Assembly (NCBI GenBank): GCA_037903355.1
Contig: JBAJFE010000042.1
Span: 4,042,001 to 4,106,000, forward strand
Length of the DNA stretch: 64,000 nucleotides
Origin: Trichuris trichiura
Taxonomy: Eukaryota > Nematoda > Enoplea > Trichinellida > Trichuridae
Direction of reading: 5' to 3'
The position numbers and the translations under genes are program-made. The notes under the pieces were generated by a model. The model was not told where the DNA came from. It made no database searches and saw only the letters and a program-made list of their open reading frames with translations. Below, piece by piece: positions 1 to 11,500 of this stretch; position 1 is the stretch's first letter, and every line of letters starts with the position of its first letter.

Positions 1-680
1 TAATTTTTGTTCCTTATTATAGGCCTCCCATTGAAAAGCGGTAGAAAACATTCATTTAAATCAGCTAACCGTTATTAGAAGTCAGCTTGCTTTTCATTCG
101 CTTCAGATATAATTGACCGCATATTGACATAGCGAGAAAAGCTCGTTCTCAAAAATTATTACCGTAAGAAATAAATACGGAGCTACTAAAGGCCTCCCGT
201 TTTTTCCCATTGCTTAGACATTAATCCACTAAGCAACATTGCTTGCGTTTTACTACTGACAGCAAAGAAGAAATTTTTCTTAAACTTTTTTTATGTAGTG
301 GAATACAAAATAATGTATGCTGTTGTCTTCTCATATTCTATTCTAACAGCGGTTTCATCATATTCTCACAAGCTTATCTTTTGACCATAAACTATCTGTC
401 TATTTTAACTCTGTTAAATAATTTTAAAAACATGCTTTTGAAACATCATGCTTTTCGGCTGAAAAAATGATTTCGTTAAACTTCATTGCTAGTACTAAGA
501 CTTAAAGGGACACTCAATCATGGTGCCCAACATCTTTGGTAATGGGACCACATCATAGATACTGTTGATGAGACCGGGCCTGTCTTGGAACTTTCACTGC
601 AAACAAGCGAATTTCTAATAAAACAGGTTTCTAATTACTTCACTTTATAACAAGGCTTTTTGATTGTTTACCGTTTAAAT
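1..680. other. Non-coding stretch, no gene recognised
   Basis: AT-rich sequence with only short open frames that resemble no family I know. It contains no clear exon with splice signals and no repeat I could define. It ends where the hAT terminus begins. Confidence 0.5.
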
Positions 681-1330
681 CAGTGTTTCTCAAGTGGAAG
701 GCCGTTTGCCCCCCCTGAGAACGTTTCCGACCGTCTGGGCCCCCAGTTCTGATTGACAAATTTCGAGCGCATTGATTGGCCAACTGCCGCGCACTGATTG
801 GCTGAAATGGTTGCAACGCTAGAAGGTCAACTACAGCTGTACAGATTTATTTCTGCAAACTGTTTTTCGAGAAGTCAACGAGAGCTGCTTGGGTCTCCCA
901 GGTGCAATCGAACCAGCCTGTCGATGTTGGGCTCGATCGAGGTAATTCGCAGACGCAGATCGCTGGGTCTGACTATCTGCAGCTGACTGCGTTTCTTCTT
1001 CACTAGGTCCGTAACGATACTAAATGCGCGCTCCACTAGACTTGATGAGGGAAGACAAATCAATAACTTTTTTTTATCACACCCCATACGCCAGGGTACA
1101 ACTTCGGGATTTTTTTCTGCAGCCAGAACTGCTGACAACCCTGTGACAACCTGCCCTTCAACTCCACGTTCGACTGCAACTCCAGCAGCTCTTCTTGCAG
1201 TGACATCGCTGGCGAAACTGCGGCGAGCGTAAGAGAAAAGCAACCGTACGGACAAAATGTTTCCAAAAAACTTGTGAGCAGCACACGCAGTTCCCTGTCG
1301 CTAACGCGTATGCTTGCATTGTAGCTGCGT
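681..1330 (-). mobile_element. hAT (ZBED5/Buster-type) transposon, 3' fragment
   Basis: The left end reads CAGTGTTTCTCAAG, a hAT-type terminus, preceded by GTTTAAAT, which fits the nnnTAnnn target pattern of Buster-type hATs. The sequence just inside (about 735-790, around AAATTTCGAGCGC) is shared with the short element at 4458-4902, so both belong to one family. On the minus strand about 883-1215 encodes the C-terminal hAT dimerisation region. The right end was not found, and a mariner relic starts shortly beyond, so this copy is truncated. Confidence 0.75.
883..1215 (-). pseudogene. hAT transposase C-terminus (ZBED5-like), frameshifted
   Basis: Two overlapping minus-strand frames together give a hAT C-terminal dimerisation region. 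The upstream frame has FWLQKKIPKLYPGVW. The downstream frame has LPSSSLVERAFSIVTDLVKK and continues into DLRLRITSIEPNIDRLV. These match the conserved C-terminal block of ZBED5/SCAND3-type hAT transposases. The join needs one frameshift near 1075. The zinc-finger and catalytic regions are absent. This is a decayed fragment, not a host gene. Confidence 0.75.
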
Positions 1331-1489
1331 GGACAATAGACACGAAGAAAGAAAGGGAAGAAAAAGGGAGTCGACTTTTTACAGAGCTAGGGCAAGAGAT
1401 GCTAATCGTTGACTAAATTGTAAAGCAAAGACATTGCTACGCCAACACGCACTAATTGCTGGTTGAATCGTAAAGCGGGCGCAAATACA

Positions 1490-2600
1490 TCGGTGAGCGC
1501 TAACATTAAATTTCTGCCTAAGCTTGGTTGACAGCTGAGGAGTATTATTCGACCTTCGCAGCAGGTTTACGGAAGTAGTGCACCATCTGAATCGGTCGTC
1601 TGTGAGTGGATAAGGCATTTCAAGGAAGGCAGAGAGGCCATCGAAGACGACCGGAAAACGGCAAGACCAGCAACCGCAACAAGCGAAGGAACCGTGGTCC
1701 TTGTCCGGAAACCAGTGGAAGGCGACCGCAGAATTACCATCCGGAATATTGCTAGAATGGCTGGGATCTCCCTCCATGCAGCATCTGGAATACTGCATGA
1801 AAGTCTTGGTTCGGGGAAGCTTTCTATTTCTTGGGAGTCCTGAAAGCGTTGCGCGAAGAACAGCTGGTCGGACGCGTTAGCCATTCTCAGGAGCTTTTAA
1901 CGAAGATTAAAGCAAATGAGAATGGGTTTTTGATTGTATCGTCACTGGAGATGAAACGTGGATCTACCAATGTGATCCTGAGAGTAAGATCCAGTCCAAG
2001 CTTTGGTTACCGAAGTGGTCAGCAGGTCTGGTCAAGTTCAAGGCGGATCGGTCTGCTAGAAGGGCTACGGCGACCATATTCTGAGATTCGGACGGAGTAA
2101 TTCTGACTGACTTCCTCGAAAGAGAACGGAAAGCCACGGCAAGTTATAACAAAGCAGTATCGCGAAAATTAAAGACCACACTGGCTAGAAATTGGCGTGG
2201 GAAGTTGCACTTCGGTGACCTTTTCCATCACGATAATCCGCCCACTCATTCGTCAAAGACTGTGAGAACTTTTCTTCGTGATTTTGGGATGCGAAGTCAT
2301 TCGACACCCGCCTTACAGTCCAAATGTTGCCCTGTCTGACTTTTTCCTTAAAGTTAAAAATTATAGGTTAAGAGTTAAAGTTAAAAGAATATTTAAAAGG
2401 CACACTGTTCGAGTCAATGGATGACGTGAAATCGCCATCTCCACTTGGTGCTTTACCCAGTTCCCAGTATTCTACAAGGAAGGTCTGCGGAGGTGGAGAC
2501 TGCCTGCAGAAGTGCCTAGAGGTTGACAGAAGATACGCTGAGAAATAAGTTTGATATCATTGCAAATAAAATTTTTGTTTCATCTTTCTGGGAACGTTTC
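1490..2600 (+). pseudogene. Mariner-family transposase pseudogene
   Basis: Reading all three plus frames gives a nearly complete mariner transposase interrupted by stops and frameshifts. Recognisable blocks in order are an N-terminal NIKFLPKLG region, WIRHFKEGREAIEDDRKTAR (HTH linker), RRITIRNIARMAGIS, TGDETWIYQCDPESK (first catalytic Asp at 1949-1990) and FHHDNPPTHSSKTVR (second Asp near 2230). The tail ends at RRYAEK followed by a stop, close to the family's usual end. The following ACGTTTCGAACAACCCTCGTA (2594-2614) may be a terminal repeat. It cannot make a working protein. Confidence 0.85.
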
Positions 2601-2614
2601 GAACAACCCTCGTA

Positions 2615-4449
2615 TATGTATTATGAAATCTGCTCTGAAGATCCCATGGTGTAGAGCCGACCTGAGCGGTGAAGTTTGTAGAAAGAAAGTTAACATACAA
2701 TTTACGGAAGTGGTTAGTATGCAAGTGGTCAACATGCAACTTACGGAGGTAGCCGACATACGGAGGTCAGCCTTTCACTTGAGTACGTACAGGCCAACCA
2801 ACCAGTGAAAATTCAATCAGCTTTGGAGGTTGCATTTTGTAGTAGCTTTTCTTTTAGTTTTGTGCCATATACATGGGGCCGGCGACGGGCCCGCCTTAGG
2901 CCAGTATTGTGCGACTAAGTTACTCCACCAATCAGAATGCAGCTAGAACTGAAACTCCAGATTTGTGGGATGCGGGAAAATTCAGTTCCTTAATCGCTCA
3001 ATCTCTGCGACCGTGTACATACTGTGGTTCAATAAGTTTTGTATGATTTGGCCCTTTGATCAGACCTATGTGGCCTGTGCGCATGCAGCTCTCAGAATGA
3101 GCGTCTTCTGCTGTGAGCAGTTTTCGCTAATCGTTTCATGTTGAACGTACCTAATCAATCAGCTTAACGTTTAAGGAGCTTCTCAAAGAAACTTACCTGC
3201 GAAGCGCAGAAACCGATGGCTGAAAATGATGACTTTGAAAGCCACGCTCTATGAAGTATAATTTTAGTCAATGCCTTCAAGAGATCGTTACCATGTCTTG
3301 TGATTTGAAAGTCTGTGATGATGATATTCATAGTGCCAATCGATATTTATTGGATCCTACAGCTGTTGCTGGTATCCTTTTGTCGGTCTCTTGCTACCTG
3401 TTTAAGACAACGGTGCACTTCCGTTTTCCATCTTTTTGCATTCTAGACAAGTTCTGATGATTATGAAGAAATTTTGTGGCCTTTTCCATGAAAGATACCG
3501 TTTATTTTTTTCCAAAATGGGTGGCTTCTGAGGACATGCCTAGTCACAGAGACACCGAAAACAAAATTAAGTAGGTCCTGAGAGCTCCATCCAAATTAAA
3601 CGTCCACTTTTGTAAACAAGGCTGTTAAGTTTCGAAGGGCCATTAGAAGACAACCTTTTCAGGATTATAAAGAATCATTTTTTTTAGTTATGAATTGGTT
3701 GCGCTAAGAATTAAAGTGTGATAGGAAAACCCTTATCAGAACATTTTTAAGCGTTGGCATGATGTCGCAAGTAAAAATTCTTCATTCGGCTTCATGGAAA
3801 GATCCCGTTCGTAAGTGGCACCGAAGAGATAGCTGCAACTGAGAGTAGCGCAGTCGCTGATGAAGTGCATGCCTGCGTGTACGGCGTGGCACTGACGACA
3901 CACCGGTGAACTCTGAAAGTTCTGCTATGATTTTAACTTTGCTAAAGAACTTGATTTTGATAATTAAAAAACAGAACTAACGTGATTTTGCCATGAAGTT
4001 TTAAAAAAAGGGATTTCGCGACGAAAGTTATTATTGGTAAGACGCATGAATCAGAACAAAAAATGAAATGCTGAAGACTATTGAAAAAACCACTTCCATT
4101 CAATATAAAATACCATACTCTTATTGCATTGCTCAAATTTGATTTCCTCTTAAGCTTGTAAGGAGTTTTCTCCGTCGTATTAACCCTACTGTGTGGAGTC
4201 TAATGTGCTGAAAACGTTCTTTCAATCCGGACTACATGATGCGCTTCCTCTGTTTGACTGTAACTCCTTTATTAATAGGTCTATCCATTTAATTTTGTTT
4301 TTTGTCTAAGCCGTCTGTCTATAGTTCGATTTTTGGCATTGATTTCATTGGGTAGTCATCTTCTGTTCCGATCACATGCCTGAATCATCATCAGGTTTTT
4401 TTCTGCTTTTGCTCACGGGCATTACTGCGATTTTCTGCTTCCCGACATT
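2615..4449. other. Intergenic stretch, no gene recognised
   Basis: Only short open frames, none resembling a known family, and no splice-consistent exon chain. No tandem or inverted repeat stood out. Confidence 0.45.
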
Positions 4450-4910
4450 GCTTAGAGCAGTGTTTTTGAAGGTGAGGTTCGCCAGGGCCTCTGATTCTGA
4501 CTGAACAATTTCGAGCGCGCTGATTGACTGGAAAGAAGGACAGGGGCTAGCCGGGACGTCATAATGTAGGTGCTGCACAAAGTTATGTTGGGAAAGCGTT
4601 TCCCACATAGTGTGTCGAACATCCTTACGTTCTCACTCCCGAGCCGACTACCCCTCTTCTCCCGTCCTCCCTTCCAGCCAATCAAAATTGTGGGGCCCAG
4701 CAGTATGCAACTTTTTCTTAACCAGTACGCGCAATACCTGACCTCGAATTCCACCTTCCAATACGCTTCATCACGATGGCTCAAGTGGAGCATGTGCTCC
4801 CTACAGTTCACAAATGCCCCCAGGGGTCCCCTTAGCGATTTGGGCCCCCTGGGCCTCAAAAACGCCCCCGGTGGGGCACCTGCCCCACCGCGAGAATCAC
4901 TAGCTTAGAG
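4450..4910. mobile_element. Non-autonomous hAT element with perfect 8-bp TSD
   Basis: The element occupies 4458-4902 and is flanked by identical 8-mers GCTTAGAG at 4450-4457 and 4903-4910, with TA in the centre as for Buster-type hATs. The left end is CAGTGTTTTTGAAGG; the right end read inward is TAGTGATTCTCGCGG. The subterminal sequence matches the 681 element. The interior is 445 bp in total with no transposase similarity, so it is a deletion derivative mobilised in trans. Long open frames inside it are chance readings of GC-rich ends. Confidence 0.88.
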
Positions 4911-5349
4911 CGCACACTGTATCACTTGTGCTAGGAGTTCTTTTTATCATTGTAGCTTCTATGACATTTAATTGTGGTTCAGTTTTCTTGATAACCGGCC
5001 AACATTCTGTGCCATATGGAACTGTTAGATGGGTATCATTGCGGTAGATCTTTGATTTCAGTTTTCATGGTTATCTTTCGTGGCAGATGACTCCTGTTAA
5101 GGTCTTCCGTTTCTTCAGAGGCGTATTCATTTTCACATATATAAGCCCCTTTAGCCCTCCTGCATATGAAAGCCAGCTTCCTAACCGTTTGAACAAGGAG
5201 GGTTCATTGATGCCAGCTGTGTCAGCTGTAAAAAATCCAACTTCCATATATCCTGTCTTCCTGAGATTTAGTTTTAATTCTTGACTTGGTACTCAGTCTT
5301 ATCCAGGTGATGATATCCAATCAAACGAGATTTAAATGTGGGAATATGG
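4911..5349. other. Intergenic stretch, no gene recognised
   Basis: A 65-codon open frame at 5087-5284 has no recognisable similarity and no supporting signals. Nothing else seen. Confidence 0.4.
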
Positions 5350-5640
5350 AAACCCAATATGACCTGAAAATGTGGTTTCTTGGTACGGGAGCGTATGTTT
5401 TCATAATGTAAAAGTTTTATTACGGACGTATTCCCGTTTAATGCGCTAAATAACTCCGGAGCTTTCGGGTCGACCGAGACCCATCTTCAGCGGTTGTGAG
5501 TTACGGATGTGACATCAACCGTAACTCACAACCGCTGAAGACGGGTCTCGGTCGACCCGAAAGCTCCGGAGTTATTTAGCGCATTAAACGGGAATACGTC
5601 CGTAATAAAACTTTTACATTATGAAAACCCAATATGACCT
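5350..5640. mobile_element. Palindromic PLE-type element, 16-bp TSD, hammerhead-like core
   Basis: Positions 5399-5623 form a near-perfect palindrome with arms of about 105 bp and a short centre near 5505-5520. The whole unit 5366-5624 lies between exact 16-bp direct repeats AAACCCAATATGACCT (5350-5365 and 5625-5640), so it inserted as a palindrome. The right arm carries a hammerhead-like core at 5534-5562: CTGAAGA, a GGGTC/GACCC stem, then GAAAGCTC; the left arm carries its reverse complement. No ORF. The same family recurs at 13947, 23210, 37230 and elsewhere. Confidence 0.85.
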
Positions 5641-7260
5641 ACGAAAAACATCCTACATCCAATGTATAAATATACGGGCACTGTTCGTCTAACTTGGGAG
5701 TTTGGTGCCTAGAAAATCCGGGAAACTCTCGCGTTAAAGAAGACTTGTAAAGTATAGAAAAATTTTGCTGTGGGGTAAAGCATCAGTTTTTTTGTAAATA
5801 AGAACGGAGAATAGTAGAAAATAAGCTGCGTTAAAAGAGGATTTATAGTGCGTCTATGCAGTTTATTCAACCTTTAGATACGCTAAGGTGTGGATCCTCA
5901 CAAAATCTGTATATCATGTTCTTTCGTCCTATGACGATGCTATATTAACGGTGTCACCTTTATGACAGGACTCTGTACAGCTGATAAAGTTCAAGTCGCT
6001 TTCGAGAACGGTAAGTTTTTGTCTTTAGCTTATGAAAAAAAGGTCCATCCTCTGTCCAAAAATAAATAACTTCCTAACTAGATAAGAATAGTGGTCAACT
6101 GCAATCATTTTTTCAATCAGACTGTGATTAGTTGTGGGAGAATTGAAGTCTTATTTGACGTAGAAGGCAGTAATTCGTTCTCCTCACGATTTTTCTTCGT
6201 TCCAGTAATACAGAATTCGAGCTTCTCTTATTTCGTACACTACTTGTTTATATGACTCTGGGCTAGTTCAGATACCTGCCGTGGCTTTCCTGCTTTGTTC
6301 ATATTACTGTCATTGTTTTCGAAGCATTGCTACTGGTGTTCATTAGTCTACAGAGTATCTGATAGCTCAGCAGTGGATAAATATTGTGAAGGAGCTTCGC
6401 TGTTTTCGTCATTTGCTTCTTATCTTCCTTCTGCTTCCTCTGCCGCTTTTCGTTGTTCAACTCATCTGGTTGACTGTTCAAAGCGTCTCCAAAGTCTTGA
6501 TATTCAGTTTCTTTAAAGCCTAGCCTGTTTGTCAGCTAAAAGCAGCTTAAGGTTGAAAGACTTCAAAAGCTCAGATCTGGTCTAAGACACAATTACTTCA
6601 AAAGCGATTCAAGGGTTGTGTCGATGCGTTTTTCCAAGTTTCTATGACGTTATTTACGATCATTCTCTGGTCACAGCTTCTGATACGAATCATCAATGCT
6701 TTTGCCAAATGGAATTACCGTTTCGTTTGTGCTTGAGTGAAGAATGCGCATAATGTGACTTGTGCTCGCTGTCGTCAGACGAAAAATAGAGGGCCTCTTT
6801 ACCATATGTGCACATTTTCCAGCCGGCAAAATTGCTTATGAGCGAAATAGCGCTGTAAGAACACGTGCTATACATGGACTAACTGTATATTTTAAAATGC
6901 AAAAAAATTGAAACCTGGGCCGTCAGTGGTCCTGACAATTCTGTACAGTAGCTTACCCACGTAACAGCGGAACACTTAGGAAGTGAAGTAATAAAGAACT
7001 TACCACTCGGTGGTTATATCAATATTCCATCTGACCAGCAATTATTTAGTTGAGAAAACAATGTAGCATTAATTGCAAATTGCGAATAAATGCGTCTTAG
7101 CGTCTTTTTCAGAATATTTAGTTAACGGAAATGCAGCTTTGGAATGAAAAACGAAAAAAATGGTTTCATCTTTTACATGGATTTGAATAGGTAGCACTTC
7201 ATAACAGATTCGTAGCTTTTCGCGATATAGTTTGTTTCTTGGCTAGATTTGTTTTAAAAA
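5641..7260. other. Upstream region of the PTR gene, no exon identified
   Basis: The missing N-terminal exons of the Patched-related gene may lie in this region or up to 8582. I saw an acceptor/donor pair around 5970-6012, but its short translation matches nothing I recognise. No promoter element could be assigned. Confidence 0.35.
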
Positions 7261-7269
7261 ACACTTAGG

Positions 7270-7415
7270 TTTCGAAGCTTTCTGGTCCAAACTTGGCCTG
7301 TCCTCAGCAATAAAAAACAGATTAATGTGGCATTCATCGGTGACACAGGCATTCACTTGTCTTTTTATCGCTGAAGGCAGGTCAAGTTTGCACCCGGAAG
7401 CTCAAGGAGCAAAAC
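7270..7415. repeat. Degenerate hammerhead-like inverted repeat (PLE-type)
   Basis: An inverted repeat with arms around 7283-7320 and 7365-7412. The right arm reads CTGAAGG, then AGGTCAAGTTTG, then CCCGGAAGCTC, a decayed form of the CTGANGA/GAAAGCTC core. The left arm is its approximate reverse complement. The spacer is about 45 nt. Confidence 0.6.
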
Positions 7416-8582
7416 GCTTTTAAAAAACGACTCTTCCCATAAATAAACTGTACCATAAACATTCATATGGTACGATAGGTACATTCTTGGATAGGACTGA
7501 TCCTGCTGACAACAAGCTTTGCCTACAGCAGTAAGACTCAGGAAGAAAGAAAAAATTCCAGGAGAGCGATGGAATAGAGTGAAGTAAATGAGAAGCCTTT
7601 AGAAGGCTAACGAGACAGAGGAAGGTGGAGAGGTCAAGGAAACAAAAAACTATGACTAGAAAAAGCAGCAGGCAGGAAGAATAATCATTATGAAAAATAC
7701 CAGCGTAAACAGACTGTGACTAGCTTTCCTCACACAGTGACTCTATTACGCTATGCCCTCTGCTGCATGAACGAAACGTCTGGAACATTACTCACGGAAA
7801 CTTTTGCCTTTGCACAATCTGTGAATTGCCTTTTGCCAGTATTAAGGCCGCAGCGCAGCGGAAAGGTACGATGGTAACGAAGAACTAGAGCAGGAAGCTC
7901 GGAAGCTCGATTTTAAAAAAATGAAAGAAAGTTACCTTGGAGAACTTTATCTCTCCATCAAGCGTAGGTCAGTTAGTAGATCGCCGGTAAAGTTTTTGCT
8001 CTGAAAAGGATGCGGTTGTAGATTTAGGTTGAAAACATACTGGTTTATAATTACAGAGCACTATCTAGCTAAAACGTTGGCATGCTGTTGACACTGAAGC
8101 TACGAAAATCGTGTTTACGGTTTTCTGACACTATTTTTGGTCTGAATATTCTGCCGTTACAGTTTCATTCCATTAAGGAACTTTTTATTTTGTGACTCAT
8201 GCAGTAGATTGTTTTGTTTTGTTGCATGTGTACGAATAAACGTATACGAACGGTTATTTTATGATCGCACTAGCTCAAATTTGACCCGGACCAAAGCGTA
8301 TTTTTTAAGTGTTGAACACTCAACGTCGTATAGCAGGCCTCATTTTCATTTGTGGCATTTTGACGCTTTGGTCACATTCGAAATACGACTATCTATAATA
8401 AATCGAACAAATTCCGTACCAGCGAATGCATGCGCAGTTACTAAGAAAATACTGGACGCAGTGAAGTCGCCATTCTCTCGCTGTAAAGCGACGTTAGGAG
8501 AGTATTTCATCTGTAGAAGTTCCTTGAATTTTTCATTGTCAATTGTTTCACAAGCTTATGGAGTCCTGTTCGCACATTTTAG
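7416..8582. other. Upstream region of the PTR gene, no exon identified
   Basis: The 130-codon open frame at 8209-8601 overlaps the first PTR exon in another frame and has no family similarity; I regard it as non-coding. The sequence ending at 8582 (CACATTTTAG) is the splice acceptor of the first recognised PTR exon. Confidence 0.4.
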
Positions 8583-11500
8583 ATTGTGGATAATGACATG
8601 AGGTACAATTACATGGACTTATGCCTCAAAGCAAATCGTTTTTGCTACAATAATCCACAAGTTCCTATCGTGAGTCAGATGTTTGCTCAACCGGCACCGT
8701 TTGGAAACTTAAGTTATCCGAGAGCCACCTTCGCGAATACACGAATCTATCTTGGATTGACGCTTGGGGGCACAGTCTTGGATCCGTTCTCAGGTCAGAT
8801 TGTCTCTTCGAAGGCGTGGTTCTTGATCTATCAGCTCCGTTTCCAAAATGCTACCGATAACCGCTTTGGAGAATTGTGGGAACGTAAGCTGGAACAAGTA
8901 CTGAAAGCTTACAACGACGGTCTCTTGCGCGTTTCTTTCTTTCACTCACATACATTGGACGAGGAACTTTCGAAAAACGGTGACTATCTGGCACCGAAAA
9001 TGATTGTGATGTTTATTGCACTGACAATTTTTGCCACATTTTGCACGATAACTTTTGTATGGGAAAAAGGCAGAATGCCTACAATTGACTGGACTCGTAG
9101 CACTCCTCTGCTCGCCATAGCTGGTGTTATCGGCGCTGGCATGGGTGTTGTGTCAGCTATAGGGCTACTTAGCCTCGCTGGAGTGCCCTTTTGTGAGGTC
9201 ATTGGTGTGATGCCGTTCCTAGTAATTTGTAAGTAAAGTTTTCAGTTTCACAAAATGTTTACGTTGAATTATCAGCGGCTTCTACTTGCTAAAGGACACG
9301 ATTCCTTTTCATTTGAGTCGCTCAAAATTTCGTTGTGCTATGTTACTTTACTTAAAATGCATGCTTTAGTCTAAACTAAGTCAAATTCGCAGTGAAAATT
9401 TGCTACCATTTTCAGCTGTTCGTCTGGATAATACATTTCTCATGGTTTCTTCTTTATTTCACACGAGAAGAACTGCTCCAGTTGTCGAGCGGATAGCTGA
9501 GGCCATGAGTGATGCTGCTGTGTCGATTACGATCACGGTTCTAACTGATATACTCAGCTTTGGTGTTGGCTATTTCACCAGCTTCCCTGCCGTTCAACTT
9601 TTCTGTATCTATACTTGCGTCGCCATGATGACAACTTTTATTTATCAGCTGACGTTTCTGTTGGGTTTGCTAGTGCTTCACGCCCGGAATGAAGCAAAAG
9701 GTCGTCATGTTCTGGTCCCTTGTTTGAAAACGGTCAGATTCAAGGAAGCAGGTATGTCTAAAGGAGCATTCTTCATTTTACTGTGCTTTCATCCCGCTAT
9801 CAAACCATGCAAATCATTTTTTCGATTAATTACTCTTTCTTAACTACTTCACATGTTGTTTCGTGGTTTAGTGCTGGCTGGGTTTCAAAATTTTATAATT
9901 TCTGACAAACGCTTGACTTTATGTGTAATGCTGAGACAGCGTACACCTATTTTTTTCCAGGTAGAAAGTTTTAAGCGTTGCAAATTAACTTACAGCCAGA
10001 TTCAGCATACCGTTTTGCAGCTGGATTGTCCAACTAAACTCTCACCCTTGAAAAAATACTTCCACGCTGCGTCAAATACCTGCAAGTCTTGTCCTTGATG
10101 CTAATGAAGCTGTCTGTAGTTTGCGCAGAAGCCAGTGGCTGGTTTCTCTAAATTAACAAAGTTCGAATGCCTAAATCTGCTTACAAAAAACATAACACTT
10201 ATTTCATATGAAAGTGACGTGGGGATTTTTGAAATGTCAGCGTTTCGTAAACTGGAACGTTTGATTTTACTTTTAAGATCTTTTCACCATTTTCCCCTTT
10301 AATCAGGCTCCAGTTAGCATCTGTAATTAAACAGAATAAGTGCTTTTCCAATGGATTTTAAATTCATACGCCGTGAAGACATTTTGAAAATGAAAGAAAG
10401 GTGATGCGAGAGTATTGCTATACATGTCAAAGATAATTTTATCTTTAGCCTTTGGAAATATTTTTACTCCGGCATGGGCAGAGAACATAACAGCTTAGAA
10501 AGCAGGGTACGCTTAAGTGCTTTAACCTCTGTCCTCAGAGCTACGGATGAGGTCTACTGTACAACAATCAGAAGCTTCAAAAGAGTAAAATATTTCTGGA
10601 GATCGTCAAAAAAATTGTTATAAAATATACACCAAAGGTTAAAACAGTCAATGAACTTTTTAAGTTACGCGGAAGTTTTCTCTGCTGCAAAGACCGAAAC
10701 GCAAATGTCTCTCGACAACCTAACCGTTTAACGCTGGTCATCTCCTAACCCAAGAGAGAGAATAAACCGGTTTTGGAAACCCTGGATTTTTGTTTCAGAC
10801 TAAAAATGCTTAGTGAAAAGAATTTCTTAGGGCAGAAACATCAATCTAAATCTCTGTAATCATCTTATACTTGGTTACTAGTGAAAAAGATGTACCGTAT
10901 GCTCAATATTTGAATAGTAGTTCTTATTTCGTTAATTTCTAATTACTCTCAAGCGGAAAAACTTCAATGTATTTTCTGTTAATACAATGTTAGGCACCAA
11001 AAGAGGTAAACTTTATTTCAGAGGTGCATAAAGTAATTCAGTTTTCCGTGGCGTTTTTCACCAAGTTCTATCCATGCGTTTGACTTCATTTGTCATTATT
11101 TTTCAATGCTGATTCGTAATATAAAAGCTCCAAAAGTTCTTGCAGTTGCCCTTGCTCAATGAACAGAAGCGAGGAAACTGAAAGCTTTGCGCACCCTGAA
11201 ACCCAACCCTAGAAGTGTCGAAAAATAAAACTCTATTTGCTTAACAAGCTCTGACTGATGCTACAGTAACTAGTATTTAACAAAATTCTAATCACACACC
11301 ATTATAGAAAACCGCAATATGTTCATTCGTGTATTTTGTATTGGCTCAGCGAAGTGCGACACGCCTCCAATTCCTCAGACAGCTCGCCAGAACTCGTTTA
11401 GATTTACTGACGGGACAGATGAGCTTACTGGCAACCGCCATTGTCTTCAAGCAGCACTCGATGAGCCAACGGCCGCATTCAAAGCGGATACTCAGGAAGG

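Noticed and set aside
4452..4908. Protein-coding ORFs of 112 and 135 codons on opposite strands
   Set aside because: They lie exactly inside the non-autonomous hAT element and reflect its GC-rich ends.
5087..5284. A small secreted protein
   Set aside because: No signal peptide, no similarity and no splice or start context.
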